Of a stretch of DNA of 64,000 bases, positions 17,194 through 29,083 are shown piece by piece (the first letter of the stretch is position 1; every line of letters starts with the position of its first letter). The notes under the pieces were generated by a model. That model did no database searches, was not told the origin of the DNA, and saw only the letters and a list, made by a program, of their open reading frames with translations. The position numbers and the translations under genes are program-made. The DNA is from Streptomyces sp. BHT-5-2 (lineage in GTDB: Bacteria > Actinomycetota > Actinomycetes > Streptomycetales > Streptomycetaceae): assembly GCF_019774615.1 (NCBI RefSeq), contig NZ_CP081496.1:2542001-2606000 (forward strand), given 5' to 3'.

Positions 17194-18657
17194 TCAGCCG
17201 CCGTTGACCTTCTTGGCGATCCGGTCGCCGAGGTTCTTGTCGATGTTCCGCCAGTACTGGAGCGCCCGGTCCAGCACCGGCCGGCTCACCCCGTTCAGAA
17301 GGTGCCCGGCGACGTTGCCGACCAGTCGTTCGCGGGCCGCGTCGTCCAGCACCTCGCGGACCATCGTGCCCGGCTGACCGAAGTCGTCGTCGTCCCGGCG
17401 CAGCGTGTACGCCTCGCGCACCATCGCGCCGCTGGACTCCCAGCCCGCAGGCTCCCCGTACCGCGCGGTGTCCGCCGCCGGGCCGCCGTAGGAGTTCGGC
17501 GCGTACGGCCGGGCGGTACGCGCCGGGTCGAACCGCATCGGGCCGTCCTTGGCGTACGAACGGGCCGGCACGTGCGGCCGGTTGGGCGGCAGCTGCGCGT
17601 AGTTCGGGCCGATCCGGTACCGGTGGGTGTCCGGGTACGAGAACAGCCGGCCGAGCAGCATCTTGTCCGGGGACGGGCCGATGCCCGGCACCATGTTGGA
17701 CGGCTCGAACGCGGCCTGCTCGATGTGGATGAAGTAGTCCTCCGGGTTCCGGTTCAGCGTCATCCGGCCGACCTCGATCAGCGGGTAGTCGCCGTGCGGC
17801 CACACCTTGGTCAGGTCGAACGGGTTGAAGCGGTAGTCCGCGGCGTCGTCGAACGGCATGACCTGCACGTACAGCGTCCAGGACGGGGCGTTGCCGCTCT
17901 CGATGGCGTCGTGCAGGTCCCGGCGGTGGCAGTCGGCGTCCTCGCCGGCCAGCCGGTCGGCGTCGGCCTGGGTGAGGAAGTCGATGCCCTGGTCGGTCTT
18001 GAAGTGGTACTTGATCCAGAACTTCTCGCCGCCCCCGTTGACCCACATGTAGGTGTGCGAGCCGTACCCGTTCATGTGCCGGTACGTCTTGGGGATGCCG
18101 CGGTCGCCCATCAGCCAGGTGACCTGGTGGGCCGACTCCGGCGAGAGCGTCCAGAAGTCCCACTGCATGTCGTTGTCGCGCAGCCCGTTGTCGGGGCGGC
18201 GCTTCTGGGAGCGGATGAAGTCCTGGAACTTGATCGTGTCCCGGACGAAGAAGACCGGCGTGTTGTTGCCCACCAGGTCGTAATTGCCCTGCTCCGTATA
18301 GAACTTGAGGGCGAAGCCCCGCGGGTCGCGCCAGGTGTCGGGGGAGCCCTGCTCGCCGGCGACCGTCGAGAAGCGGGCCAGCATCTCGGTCTCCTTGCCG
18401 GGCTGGAAGAGGTCCGCCTTGGTGAACTGGCTGACGTCGTTGGTGACCCTGAAGGAGCCGTACGCGCCGCTGCCCTTGGCGTGCACCACCCGCTCGGGGA
18501 CCCGTTCGCGGTTGAACTGGGCCATCTTCTCGATCAGATAGTGGTCCTGGAGGAGGATCGGGCCGTCCGGGCTCACGGTCAGCGAGTGCTCGTCGCTCTC
18601 CACCGGGATGCCGGTGTTGGTCGTCGTGTGCGGGACGTTCCGGGCGGTGCTGGACAT
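17194..18657 (-). CDS. katA: Monofunctional heme catalase
   Basis: A 487-residue small-subunit catalase. Distal His59 lies in [13 protein letters not shown], and the proximal heme-ligand Tyr341 in [27 protein letters not shown] and the C-terminal helical region are all in order. It disproportionates hydrogen peroxide in the cytoplasm. ATG 18657 has GGAAGG upstream. No regulator gene is adjacent; in other Streptomyces a Fur-like CatR controls katA, but none is seen here. Confidence 0.95.
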   Translation of the reverse strand: MSSTARNVPHTTTNTGIPVESDEHSLTVSPDGPILLQDHYLIEKMAQFNRERVPERVVHAKGSGAYGSFRVTNDVSQFTKADLFQPGKETEMLARFSTVAGEQGSPDTWRDPRGFALKFYTEQGNYDLVGNNTPVFFVRDTIKFQDFIRSQKRRPDNGLRDNDMQWDFWTLSPESAHQVTWLMGDRGIPKTYRHMNGYGSHTYMWVNGGGEKFWIKYHFKTDQGIDFLTQADADRLAGEDADCHRRDLHDAIESGNAPSWTLYVQVMPFDDAADYRFNPFDLTKVWPHGDYPLIEVGRMTLNRNPEDYFIHIEQAAFEPSNMVPGIGPSPDKMLLGRLFSYPDTHRYRIGPNYAQLPPNRPHVPARSYAKDGPMRFDPARTARPYAPNSYGGPAADTARYGEPAGWESSGAMVREAYTLRRDDDDFGQPGTMVREVLDDAARERLVGNVAGHLLNGVSRPVLDRALQYWRNIDKNLGDRIAKKVNGG

Positions 18658-18825
18658 CGGAGGAATGCCTTCCGTTCGATGACTGGCGGTGGGGCGGGCA
18701 AGGGGGCCGTCGGTCCCGACCGCGGACAGCCGGCCCCTTGGGTCCCTTTTGCCCCACCCAACCAGTCAATGCCGACGGCGGCATGTCGGCACGGGCTCCC
18801 GGGCGATCGGACGGGCCCGGCCCGT

Positions 18826-18873
18826 ACACGCGAGGGGACCCCGCCCGATCCCGGACGGGGTCCCCTCGCGTGT
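18826..18873 (-). terminator. Terminator after the PP2C phosphatase gene
   Basis: Perfect 18-bp stem (18826-18843 with 18856-18873), 12-nt loop, just beyond the stop codon of the gene at 18888. Confidence 0.85.
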
Positions 18874-18887
18874 GCCGGCGCTCCGCC

Positions 18888-21380
18888 TCAGAGGCGCACC
18901 CCCGGCGGCATCGACAGCTCGAACCAGACGACCTTTCCCATGCTCAGCCGGGTCGCACCCCAGCGCCGGGCCATCCGGTTGACCAGATACAGCCCGCGGC
19001 CGCCCTCGTCCGACGGCCGGGCCTGCCGCAGCCGCGGCAGCTGGGGCACGTCGTCGCCGACCTCGCAGCGCAGCACGTCCGTGCGCAGCAGCCGCAGCGT
19101 CACCGGCCGCTCGGCGTACCGCACGGCGTTGGTCACCACCTCGCTCACCAGCAGCTCCAGCTGGTCGGACAGCTCCTCCAGGCCCCAGCGGGCCAGCGCC
19201 CGCCGGGCCAGCCGACGCGCCTGCCCGGCGGTCTGCGCCTTCGGGTCGAGGTACCAGTACGCGACGTCGCTCGGCGCGATGCCGTCGAACCGGGCGGCCA
19301 GCAGCGCGATGTCGTCATCGCGGTCGCCCGGGCCCAGCATGTCCAGCACCTCGTCGCACAGCGGCTCCAGCGGCGGCGGATTGGGCCCGGTCAGCCGGGC
19401 CGTCTCGGCCAGCCGCTCGCGCAGCTGCTCGATGCCGGTCCACACGTCCCGTATCCGCGACTCCACCAGGCCGTCGGTGTACAGGACGAGGGTGGCGCCC
19501 GCCGGGGCGTCCAGCTCCACCGCCTCGAAGTCCACCCCGCCGACGCCGATCGGCGCGCCCGGCGGCACCCGCAGCACCTCCGCGCGCCCGCCGCGGTGCA
19601 GCATCACCGGCGGCGGATGCCCGGCGTTGGCGACGATGATCCGGTGCGCCACCGGGTCGTAGACCGCGTACAGGCAGGTCGCCATCCGGTCCGAGCCCAG
19701 CCGCTGGGCCTGCTCGTCGAGGTGGTGCAGCACCTCCTGCGGCGGCAGGTCCAGCCCCGCCAGGGTCTGCGCCGTCGTCCGCAGCTGCCCCATGATCGCG
19801 GCCGAGGTCATCGAGTGGCCCATCACATCGCCGACGACCAGCGCCACCCGGCTGCCCGGCAGCGGGATCGCGTCGTACCAGTCGCCGCCCACCCGGGCGG
19901 TCTCCGCCGCCGGCAGATAGCGGCTGGCCAGCCGTACGCCGGTGGGCTGCGGCAGCGAGTCCGGCAGCATGGTGCGCTGCAGCGCGTCGGCGATGTACGC
20001 CTCGCGGCCGTAGAGCACCGCCTTGTCCACGCCCAGCGCGGTGTGCGTCGCCAACTGGGCCGCCACCAGCAGGTCGTCCGGCTCGAACGCCGGGCGGTCC
20101 GGGCGGCGCAGGAACACCGCCGCACCGATCACCCGGCGGCGCCCGCGCAGCGGCGCCAGGATCACCCGGTGGCCGCCCGGCAGCCGGGTGTCGGGCCCCA
20201 GCAGCTCCGGCAGCGCGGTCCGGGCCGCCTGCGCCTCGCCGAACAGCGGCCGCACCCCGCGCAGCACCTCCGCCAGCGGCCCGCCCGGGCGCACCTCGGA
20301 CAGCTCCGCGGCGCTGCCGCCCATCGCCGGCCCCAGATCCGGCTGCGCCGGCAGCACCGGCAGCCGCAGCCCGTTGGTGTCCGGCTCCTCCGGGATCCGG
20401 TCGGTACGGCGCAGCCGCAGCACCACCGGGCCGGTCGGCCGCTCGTCGCCCACCGGCAGCGGATCGCGCAGATACACCAGGATCGCGTCGGCGAACGTCG
20501 GCACCGTCGCCCGGCACAGCCCCAGCACGATCTCGTCCAGGTCTATGCCGCGGGCGATCCGCCGGGTCGCCGCCCCGATGAACCGCAGCCGGTCGCCGCC
20601 GGCCTGCCGGGCCGCGGCCACCTCGCTGCTCTCACCGGGATGCGCCGAGCGCGCGGGCGGCACCGAAGGCGGCTGCGAGGGCCCCGACGGGGGCGGCAGC
20701 TCCGCGTCGGCCGGCCCGCCGCCCCGTACACCCGGTGGCGGGCCCGGCGGCCGTCCGCCCGCGCCCGGCTCACCGCCGTGCGCCCAGGTCGCCGGATCGC
20801 CCTCCCGGGGCCTTCCGACGCCCTCACCGCCGGGGCGCGGCTGCGCATGCCCCGGCTCCTCGTCCGGCTCCGGCGCACCGGTGCGGTCCAACGCGCCCTG
20901 CGCCACCGGCCGGCGCGCGCGGACCGCCGCGCGCTCCGCGCCCGGCTCCCCGTCCGGCCCTCCCTCAGCGGGCATGGCCACCTCCCCGTACGGGTCGTAC
21001 GAGCCCCCGTACGACCCGGCGTATCCGCCGTAGGAACTGTCGGACGTGCGGGCGGCGCCGTACGCCCGCGCGCCGTCGCCGGCCGGGCCGTGATCGGCGG
21101 CCGGCTCGGCGTCCCCCTGCCCCGCCGGCGGCCCCGCGGAGGCCGCGGCGGCACGCTCGCCGGTCGCGTCACCGAGGCCGGCGCCGTCACCGCCGCGCAC
21201 CGCGAACCCCGTCCCCGGCGCCGGGTCGTGGCCGGTGCCGGCGGGCTGCTGGAGGGCGCTGCGCGGGTCGGGGACGCCGCCCGGCGGCGCCGTCCCGGCC
21301 GTCCCCGCAGCGGGGGACGCCGAGGACGCGGCGGTCGGGGCCGACTGCCGCGTTTCGTGGGAGGAGGAGTGCTCCGTCAC
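18888..21380 (-). CDS. SpoIIE-type PP2C phosphatase with GAF and anti-sigma-like ATPase domains
   Basis: An 830-residue multidomain signalling protein. The first 280 residues are Gly/Ala/Pro-rich and disordered. A GAF-like sensor follows (about 285-460, ending in VILAPLRGRRRVIGAAVFL). The PP2C/SpoIIE phosphatase domain covers about 490-700 (VGGDWYDAIPLPGSRVALVVGDVMGHS, with the metal Asp residues, and DGLVESR). The C-terminal HATPase_c domain covers about 715-825 (LVSEVVTNAVRYA, GRGLYLVNRMARRWG). Such proteins both dephosphorylate anti-anti-sigma factors and may bind them through the kinase-like domain, controlling SigF/SigB-type sigma factors. No partner gene is adjacent. ATG 21380 is the start. 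Confidence 0.92.
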   Translation of the reverse strand: MTEHSSSHETRQSAPTAASSASPAAGTAGTAPPGGVPDPRSALQQPAGTGHDPAPGTGFAVRGGDGAGLGDATGERAAAASAGPPAGQGDAEPAADHGPAGDGARAYGAARTSDSSYGGYAGSYGGSYDPYGEVAMPAEGGPDGEPGAERAAVRARRPVAQGALDRTGAPEPDEEPGHAQPRPGGEGVGRPREGDPATWAHGGEPGAGGRPPGPPPGVRGGGPADAELPPPSGPSQPPSVPPARSAHPGESSEVAAARQAGGDRLRFIGAATRRIARGIDLDEIVLGLCRATVPTFADAILVYLRDPLPVGDERPTGPVVLRLRRTDRIPEEPDTNGLRLPVLPAQPDLGPAMGGSAAELSEVRPGGPLAEVLRGVRPLFGEAQAARTALPELLGPDTRLPGGHRVILAPLRGRRRVIGAAVFLRRPDRPAFEPDDLLVAAQLATHTALGVDKAVLYGREAYIADALQRTMLPDSLPQPTGVRLASRYLPAAETARVGGDWYDAIPLPGSRVALVVGDVMGHSMTSAAIMGQLRTTAQTLAGLDLPPQEVLHHLDEQAQRLGSDRMATCLYAVYDPVAHRIIVANAGHPPPVMLHRGGRAEVLRVPPGAPIGVGGVDFEAVELDAPAGATLVLYTDGLVESRIRDVWTGIEQLRERLAETARLTGPNPPPLEPLCDEVLDMLGPGDRDDDIALLAARFDGIAPSDVAYWYLDPKAQTAGQARRLARRALARWGLEELSDQLELLVSEVVTNAVRYAERPVTLRLLRTDVLRCEVGDDVPQLPRLRQARPSDEGGRGLYLVNRMARRWGATRLSMGKVVWFELSMPPGVRL

Positions 21381-21467
21381 GCGTGGGATTCCATCCGTCC
21401 GGGGCTGGCGCCGGCGCGCCGCGTTCGGTGCGCGCCGCCCGAGCGGACGCGACTGACGCGGTGCGTC

Positions 21468-22151
21468 TCAAGCGCGTCGCAGGTGCAGGAAGAGCTGGAT
21501 TTCGGGTGGTACGTCCGTACTCGCCGGGGCATACGCATACGAGTCCTCCCCGACGACGTCGAAACCCACGTCGCGCACGACCCGGCGCAGGTCGTCCCGC
21601 AGATATCCGGATACCCGGATCGTGCTGCCGAGGAACGGAATGGGGTAGTCGTCGATATCGGCCTCGACCATTGCCAGGGCCATCAGCCCGCCCGGTCGCA
21701 GGAGGTCGTGCAGCATGCCCAGGGCACAGGGGATTTCCGCGCGGGGCATCATCAACAGGGAGAAATAGGCGGCGATTCCGTCGAAGGAACCCCGCCCGCC
21801 CAGCCGGCCGGCGCGCAGATCGGCGATGTCCAGCCGGTGGAATTCGGCGCCCGGGACGTTCTCCCGGGCGAGTGCGACCATCCCGGGGGAGAGGTCGATT
21901 CCCACGACCCGGTGGCCCGCGTCGCAGAGTTGACGGGCGGTCGGCAGGCCGGTGCCGGAACCGGCGTCGAGGATCCGGGATCCGGCCGGCAGTTCCTCGC
22001 TCAGCCACACACCCGAGGCGATCTGGCCTTCTTTGTGCGGAAAGGCCGTCTCGTACTGGTCACCGATCGCGTCGAAGGCATCGGCCTGTCCGGCCCGGTC
22101 GAGTGCTAACCGGTTCAGGCCCTCGTACGCGTCGTAGCTTGTCGCGCTCAC
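21468..22151 (-). CDS. Class I SAM-dependent methyltransferase
   Basis: A 227-residue protein with motif I DAGSGTGLPTARQL, the acidic end of strand 2 VVGIDLSPGM and the motif LLRPGGLMALAMVEAD. The fold is that of small-molecule methyltransferases; the substrate is unknown. GTG 22151 has AGGAGGGG 8 bp upstream, which fixes the start. It is a stand-alone gene. Confidence 0.88.
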   Translation of the reverse strand: MSATSYDAYEGLNRLALDRAGQADAFDAIGDQYETAFPHKEGQIASGVWLSEELPAGSRILDAGSGTGLPTARQLCDAGHRVVGIDLSPGMVALARENVPGAEFHRLDIADLRAGRLGGRGSFDGIAAYFSLLMMPRAEIPCALGMLHDLLRPGGLMALAMVEADIDDYPIPFLGSTIRVSGYLRDDLRRVVRDVGFDVVGEDSYAYAPASTDVPPEIQLFLHLRRA

Positions 22152-22394
22152 GACCTCGCCCCTCCTGCGACCGCGGTCAAGTTCGTTTTCCCGTTCTGGA
22201 GTTGCGCCTGTGCAGTCTTGCGGAGGACGATCCTACGTTTGAAGGCCCAGGGCGCAGCAAGGGGGCTGGGTACCGCTTCCCGTCCGGCGGGAACGCCCGG
22301 GCAACCCGGCGGGAAACAGTTTTGCCCGTAGGCGCACCTTTCCACCGTTCGCCCCCTTCACTCGTTCCACGCTCTTCTTTTCGCGTTTGCTTCC

Positions 22395-23129
22395 TCACGG
22401 CAGCAAACGGTCCGGCAGGCGCTCCCAATCCTCCGGAAGCGACGGAACGTCCCAGGCCGGGTCGGGCCGCCAGTCCTCCCAGCCGTCGGAGAACGGCCCG
22501 TGCCACGCCGAGATCTGTGCGACCGCGGCGCGTCCGGCGGCCTTGACATCGGTTGCCTGCGCGTCCGTCATCAGCCCGTCCCGCCGTGCCTGTGCGAACT
22601 CGTCCTCGTCCCGCCACTCCCAGTGCCGGTCCGGATAGACGCAGATGTCGAGGAAATGGTCGAGCGAGTCGATTCCACCCGACCAACGACGGCGCGGCTC
22701 CTCCAGATTGACGTACCAATTCTTGAAGTGCCAGCCGCTCTCCCAGAACAGCCAGACCGACCAGGGATCTCCCGGCCGGGCCAGCTTCAGCACACCGTTG
22801 CCGAACCACTGGTCGCGCATCGTCCGCCGCGGCTTGGTGTAGCGGGTGGCCAGCGGCTCACGGTGCACCGGAGTGCCGTCGGCGAGCACCGGCTTGACGC
22901 ACGGCGTCCCCGGCGCCATCCACACCGCGAGCAGTTCCTCGGTGTCCTGGACGACGGTCACCGGGCGACAGATGTGGAACCGGCGGGGGTCGGTGTTGTC
23001 GCGATAGCGCCACAGGACGTGGTCCCCGGGCGCCCAACGCCCCGACTCCGCCGCCCGTCCCGCCCCGGCCACCGGCGCGGGCACACCGGCCGTCCCGCCT
23101 TCCGTCGTCTCCACCATGTCCGCTGTCAT
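22395..23129 (-). CDS. DUF402 domain-containing protein
   Basis: A 244-residue protein with a DUF402-type beta-barrel in the central part: a W-rich sequence WSVWLFWESGWHFKNWYVNLEEP and the acidic LDHFLDICVYPDRHWEWRDEDEF. Structurally studied relatives are nucleoside phosphatases or metal-binding proteins of the FomD type. Here the function is unknown. It lies alone, with a 68-bp gap to fumC. Confidence 0.82.
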   Translation of the reverse strand: MTADMVETTEGGTAGVPAPVAGAGRAAESGRWAPGDHVLWRYRDNTDPRRFHICRPVTVVQDTEELLAVWMAPGTPCVKPVLADGTPVHREPLATRYTKPRRTMRDQWFGNGVLKLARPGDPWSVWLFWESGWHFKNWYVNLEEPRRRWSGGIDSLDHFLDICVYPDRHWEWRDEDEFAQARRDGLMTDAQATDVKAAGRAAVAQISAWHGPFSDGWEDWRPDPAWDVPSLPEDWERLPDRLLP

Positions 23130-23197
23130 GAGCAGATCTTAGGGGCGCCGCGTTGAGCGCGCGGTGACGTGCGCCGCACCGCTGGTTACCGAGAGGG

Positions 23198-24592
23198 TTA
23201 CGGACGGGTCATCCGCAACACGTCCAACGCCTCGTCGAGCTGTGCCACCGTCAGCAGACCGCGCTCGACATAACCGCCCTCGACGACCACCTCGCGGATC
23301 GTCTTCCGTTCCGCCAGCGAGCGCTTGGCGACCTTCGCGGCCTCCTCGTAACCGAGGTACTTGTTCAGCGGAGTCACCACCGAAGGCGACGATTCGGCGT
23401 ACTCCCGGGCCCGCCCCACATTCGCGGTGATCCCGTCCACCGTCCGATCGGCCAGCAGCCGCGACACATTGGCGAGCAGTCGCACCGATTCCAGTACATT
23501 CCGCGCGATGACCGGCAGCATCACATTCAGCTCGAAATTGCCGGCCGCCCCGGCCGTCGCCACCGTCACGTCATTTCCGGTGACCTGCGCCGCGACCATC
23601 AGCACCGCCTCCGGAATCACCGGATTGACCTTCCCCGGCATGATCGACGACCCCGGTTGCAGATCCGGCAGGTTGATCTCGGAAAGCCCCGTACGCGGCC
23701 CCGACGCCATCCACCGCAGATCATTGGCGATCTTCGTCAGCCCCACGGCGATGGTCCGCAACTGACCGCTGGTCTCGACGATCCCGTCCCGCGCGCCCTG
23801 TGCCTCGAAGTGGTCGCGCGCCTCCGTCAGCGGCAGCCCCGTCGTCCGCGCGACCTCGGCGATCACCGCGGCCGAGAAGCCGGGCGGGGTGTTGATCCCC
23901 GTGCCCACCGCCGTGCCGCCCAGCGGCAGTTCGGCCAGGCGCGGCAACGAGGCCCGCAACCGCTCGACGCCGTACCGCACCTGCGCCGCGTACCCCCCGA
24001 ACTCCTGCCCCAGCGTCACCGGCGTGGCATCCATCAGATGCGTCCGCCCCGACTTCACCACCTCGGCGAACTCCGCCGCCTTCCGCTCCAGCGCCGCCGC
24101 CAGATGCTCCAGCGCCGGGATCAGATCGCCCAGCACGGCCGACGTCGCCGCGATATGAATCGACGACGGGAACACGTCGTTCGACGACTGACTCGCATTG
24201 ACGTGATCATTGGGGTGCACATCCCGCCCCAGCCGCTCACTGGCCAGGGTCGCGATCACCTCGTTGGCGTTCATGTTCGACGACGTCCCCGACCCGGTCT
24301 GGAACACGTCGACCGGGAAGTCCTCGTCCCACCGCCCCTCGGCCACCTCGGCCGCCGCCTCCGCGATGGCCTCCGCGACGTCCTTGCCCAGCACGCCCAG
24401 CTCGGCGTTGACCGTGGCGGCCGCCCCCTTGATCCGGGCCAGCGCCTCGATGTGCGCCCGCTCCAGCCGCTGCCCGGAGATCGGGAAGTTCTCCACGGCC
24501 CGCTGGGTCTGGGCCCGCCACTTGGCATGCGCGGGCACCCGCACCTCACCCATCGAGTCGTGCTCGATCCTGAATGCGCTGTTTTCGCTCAT
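23198..24592 (-). CDS. fumC: Class II fumarate hydratase
   Basis: A 464-residue, iron-independent fumarase of the fumarase/aspartase superfamily, interconverting fumarate and malate. The signature [11 protein letters not shown], the [14 protein letters not shown] block and the SSNDVFPSS block are all present. ATG 24592 gives the usual family length; upstream in-frame starts would add a non-conserved leader. A class I fumarase is encoded 1.2 kb away. Confidence 0.95.
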   Translation of the reverse strand: MSENSAFRIEHDSMGEVRVPAHAKWRAQTQRAVENFPISGQRLERAHIEALARIKGAAATVNAELGVLGKDVAEAIAEAAAEVAEGRWDEDFPVDVFQTGSGTSSNMNANEVIATLASERLGRDVHPNDHVNASQSSNDVFPSSIHIAATSAVLGDLIPALEHLAAALERKAAEFAEVVKSGRTHLMDATPVTLGQEFGGYAAQVRYGVERLRASLPRLAELPLGGTAVGTGINTPPGFSAAVIAEVARTTGLPLTEARDHFEAQGARDGIVETSGQLRTIAVGLTKIANDLRWMASGPRTGLSEINLPDLQPGSSIMPGKVNPVIPEAVLMVAAQVTGNDVTVATAGAAGNFELNVMLPVIARNVLESVRLLANVSRLLADRTVDGITANVGRAREYAESSPSVVTPLNKYLGYEEAAKVAKRSLAERKTIREVVVEGGYVERGLLTVAQLDEALDVLRMTRP

Positions 24593-24683
24593 GCCTATGA
24601 CAGTGCCCGCGAGGCGGGATCTGTTCCCGGCCCCGCGACGGATGTCACCTGCCTGCGTCCTCAGCGAGCGGCGGCTCCGCCCG

Positions 24684-24887
24684 TCAGCCTTCGAGCGCGC
24701 CTGTGAAGGCGTCCCACGCGCCGGCGGCAATGACGAGGGCCGGCCGTTCGGGATCCTTGCTGTCCCGAACGGAGACGAAGCCGGGGTGGCCGTCGGCCAC
24801 CTCCACGCAGTCGCCCCCCTTCTTGTTGCCGTAGCCGGACTTGCGTCACTCGGCGGCGCTCAGATCGGGCCGGGACGTACGCAGCAC
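24684..24887 (-). pseudogene. DUF397 protein gene broken by a nonsense mutation
   Basis: Reading the minus strand from GTG 24887 gives a canonical DUF397 protein ([12 protein letters not shown], then [16 protein letters not shown] and [18 protein letters not shown]) of 67 residues, but codon 14 is TGA (24846-24848) where the family has an invariant TGG (Trp). The rest of the frame is intact, so the change looks recent. DUF397 proteins usually follow a DUF5753 regulator, and a damaged one lies directly upstream. Confidence 0.85.
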
Positions 24888-25205
24888 GGTAGATGCTCTC
24901 CATGACGGATCGGATCATGTCGAGTGACATGTTCGGCGGCAGGGCCAGCGCCCGGGCGTGATCGTACGACTCCGCGAACGTGCCCACACCCTCTGGTTCG
25001 TCTGCGAGTTGGCCGCATTCGGAGCTTTCGGCGTAGGCGCACTCGGGCGCGTCCGGCAGCGTCAGCAGAGACATGGACCCTTCCGCAGCACCATGCGCGC
25101 CGCTGCTGAACGGCAGGACCCGGACGGTGATGTGCTGGGCCGTCGGCTGTATCCAGTAGACGTGCGAGCTGCGCACGCATCAGATCGGGTTTCCGCACCC
25201 CCGTG
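24884..25205 (-). pseudogene. Truncated, frameshifted DUF5753 (WhiJ-like) regulator remnant
   Basis: Only the C-terminal part of a DUF5753 regulator remains. The frame KPDLMRAQLARLLDTA continues, after a frame change at about 25133-25150, as QHITVRVLPFSSGAHGAAE up to IRSVMESIY. The N-terminal helix-turn-helix domain is missing; upstream sequence shows no trace of it. Together with the nonsense-mutated DUF397 gene it is a dead regulator pair. Confidence 0.8.
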
Positions 25206-25447
25206 CCGAACGGCGCCGCCACGGATGACGCTGGATCAATTTCCTTGGCCACAGCCTCACTTCGCATTATTACGCCTGTAGGAATCAGCTCTCACTCCCT
25301 TCTCAAGGTTACGCCGCAGAGCAACGATGGGAACACGGAAAGTGACGATCCGCTGAAACTTAGGGGCATCCCACGACGAAACCCGGAACCCGCCCTCGCC
25401 CCCTAACGGGACAGCGTCAACACCCCCCACCGAACAGGAGCGTCACC

Positions 25448-25651
25448 ATGGCCACGAGCGCCGGCCACACCTCACCGGGCCCGCGGTCCCGGCAATCACT
25501 GATGACCCTGCGCGTCTACACCACGACCCGCGACGGCAGCGTCGTCCAGGAACGCGCCCAGATCCACGTCGTAGCCGGCGACCGCTTCGACCTCTACGGC
25601 CTCTCCCAGGCGTGGCCGCCGTGCGCCTGCCCCCGCCATCGGGGGCTGTAG
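25448..25651 (+). CDS. Small conserved Streptomyces-type protein
   Basis: A 67-residue protein starting at ATG 25448 with a good AGGAG 8 bp upstream. The middle LRVYTTTRDGSVVQERAQIHVV and the ending WPPCACPRH resemble the small proteins with a Pro-Pro-Cys-x-Cys-Pro tail commonly found beside DUF397/DUF5753 genes in Streptomyces. The two Cys and terminal His could bind a metal. Function unknown. Confidence 0.6.
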   Translation: MATSAGHTSPGPRSRQSLMTLRVYTTTRDGSVVQERAQIHVVAGDRFDLYGLSQAWPPCACPRHRGL

Positions 25652-25674
25652 GGGACGGGGGAGGGGAACGAGAA

Positions 25675-25708
25675 GGCCGCCACCCACGCGTTCGCGCGGA
25701 TGGCGGCC
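25675..25708 (-). terminator. Terminator after the class I fumarase gene
   Basis: Stem GGCCGCCA/TGGCGGCC with an inner CGCG stem, 40-75 bp beyond the stop codon of the minus-strand gene. Confidence 0.65.
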
Positions 25709-25751
25709 GTAACGCCGTGCGGGCGGCGCCCCGTTGGGCGGCCGCCGGAAA

Positions 25752-27425
<1,674 letters not shown>

Positions 27426-27590
27426 GGGGGATATGTCCTTACTCGGAGGGGTGGTGGCTGACTTCTGTGGCAGCGCCCGTCCAGCGTAGAACCCCCGGCC
27501 TCCGGCTCCGCTGTGAGGTAGGGCTCAGTCGGCCGGGACATGTCCCCGGTGCTCTAGTCGCGATCTATCGCGTTTCGGTACGCTGGGGTC

Positions 27591-28481
27591 GTGGACGCTT
27601 CAGGAAACGGGGGACGACCGGGCCCCGAGACCCCGCCCGGGCCGCTTGCGGAGCAGCACGACCAGCAGGTGGTGAAACTGACCAAGGGCGAGGCGAAATC
27701 GCCGGCCAAGCCCGTGGCGGAGGCCGACATGCGGGCCTCGGACGCGGACCGCGACCGGATCGCGGAGATCCTTCGGGAGGCCCTCGCGGAGGGCCGGCTG
27801 GACGCCGAGGAGCACGCCGAGCGGATCGACGCGGTCTACCGCGCCAAGACCGTCGGCGAGTTGGAGCCCGTCGTCCGCGACCTGCCCGCCGCCGCCCGCC
27901 GACCGGAGCCGGGCGCGGAGTCCTACGCCTACGGCCCGGGCGGCCCGGTGCCCGACCAGAACCTCGTCGCGATCTTCAGCGCGGCCAACCGCAAGGGCCG
28001 TTGGCGGGTCCCGCCGCGGATCAACGCGGTCGCGATCTTCGGCAGCGTGGAGATCGACCTCACCGAGGCGGTCTTCCCGCAGCAGCGGGTCCAGATCAAC
28101 GTCACCTCCGTCCTCGGCAGCGTCGAGATCCGGGTCCCGGAGAACGTCACCCTGCGCAGCAGCGGCTCCGGCATCCTCGGCTCCTTCGAGGTGGAGACCC
28201 ACGACGCCGAGGACGGCAACGCCCCCGAGGTCGACGTGAACGGCTTCACGCTGCTGGGCAGCGTGGAGGCCAAGCCCAAGCGCGGCGCCTGGATCCGTGA
28301 TCTGCGGGACCGGCTGCGCGGTGAGCGGCGCGAGCGGTTCGACGAGCTGCGGGCCGAGCGGCACGAGCGGATGGACAGGCTCCGGGCGGAACGGCACGAG
28401 CGGATGGACGAGTTGAGGGCGGAGCGGCGCGAGCGCTGGGAGGAGCGCCGGGAGCGGCGGGACCGTCGCTGGCTCGGCTAG
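27591..28481 (+). CDS. DUF1707 / cell-wall-stress (LiaF-like) domain protein
   Basis: A 296-residue protein from GTG 27591. A DUF1707 module lies at about 45-100 (MRASDADRDRIAEILREAL, EGRLDAEEHAERID). A beta-rich LiaF C-terminal-like domain lies at about 120-225, with repeated strands of the VAIFGSVEIDL, SVLGSVEIRV, ILGSFEVETH and LLGSVEAK type. The last 50 residues are Arg/Glu-rich, with four 11-residue repeats of the DELRAERHERM type, likely a charged coiled coil. No membrane helix is present. Role unknown; probably envelope-stress related. Confidence 0.85.
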   Translation: MDASGNGGRPGPETPPGPLAEQHDQQVVKLTKGEAKSPAKPVAEADMRASDADRDRIAEILREALAEGRLDAEEHAERIDAVYRAKTVGELEPVVRDLPAAARRPEPGAESYAYGPGGPVPDQNLVAIFSAANRKGRWRVPPRINAVAIFGSVEIDLTEAVFPQQRVQINVTSVLGSVEIRVPENVTLRSSGSGILGSFEVETHDAEDGNAPEVDVNGFTLLGSVEAKPKRGAWIRDLRDRLRGERRERFDELRAERHERMDRLRAERHERMDELRAERRERWEERRERRDRRWLG

Positions 28482-28678
28482 CCCGTCGGCAGCGGGGCGT
28501 CGGGGCGGCCGGCGGGGCGGTCGGCGGTCCTCGATCGACACGGTGTGCATAAGCCCGCGTACAGCGGGTAGGGCTGGTGCATCGTCTCTCGTACGGCTGC
28601 GGGGTGCGAAAAAAGGCCGTGCGCAGCGAGACGGGCAAGGGTGATTTCTCTCGCCGAAGCCGTCGTCAGGAGTAGACC

Positions 28679-29041
28679 GTGCTGCTACCGCATCAGCCCC
28701 TGCAGGATGCCGCTGTCGTTCCGTCCCAGCGAGGGCACGCTCGCGACGAGGCCGGTCCCTGGCATGCGGAGGCGGTGTGCCGCCGGGACGAGGCCGGGTT
28801 GTTCTTCGCCCCCTCCAAGGAGCCCACCGCCGCACGGCTGGCCAGGGAGGAGGCCGCGAAGCGGGTCTGTGCCCGTTGCCCGGTGATGGTCGAGTGCCGG
28901 GAGCACGCCCTCCTCCAGCCGGAGCCCTACGGCGTCTGGGGCGGGCTGACCGCCGCCGAGCGCCGTGTGGTGCTGACCCGCCGGCGGCGCCGGGAGGGCG
29001 AACTGCAGCGCGCCGCCGCCCCGATGCCCGCGGCCGGCTGA
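28679..29041 (+). CDS. wblI: WhiB-like (Wbl) iron-sulfur regulator, probably WblI
   Basis: A 120-residue Wbl protein. Four cysteines (AVCRRDE, then CARCPVMVEC) are arranged C-x29-C-x2-C-x5-C to hold a [4Fe-4S] cluster. GVWGG follows, and the tail is Arg-rich for DNA binding (LTRRRRRE). GTG 28679 has AGGAG upstream. Wbl proteins act with the primary sigma factor to control development or redox response. The name wblI is based on remembered gene order beside glpX in S. coelicolor and is tentative; the family is certain. Confidence 0.9.
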   Translation: MLLPHQPLQDAAVVPSQRGHARDEAGPWHAEAVCRRDEAGLFFAPSKEPTAARLAREEAAKRVCARCPVMVECREHALLQPEPYGVWGGLTAAERRVVLTRRRRREGELQRAAAPMPAAG

Positions 29042-29083
29042 CCCCACCGCGGGCCCGTCCGGGCAGCTGCCCCCAAGGCCGGG

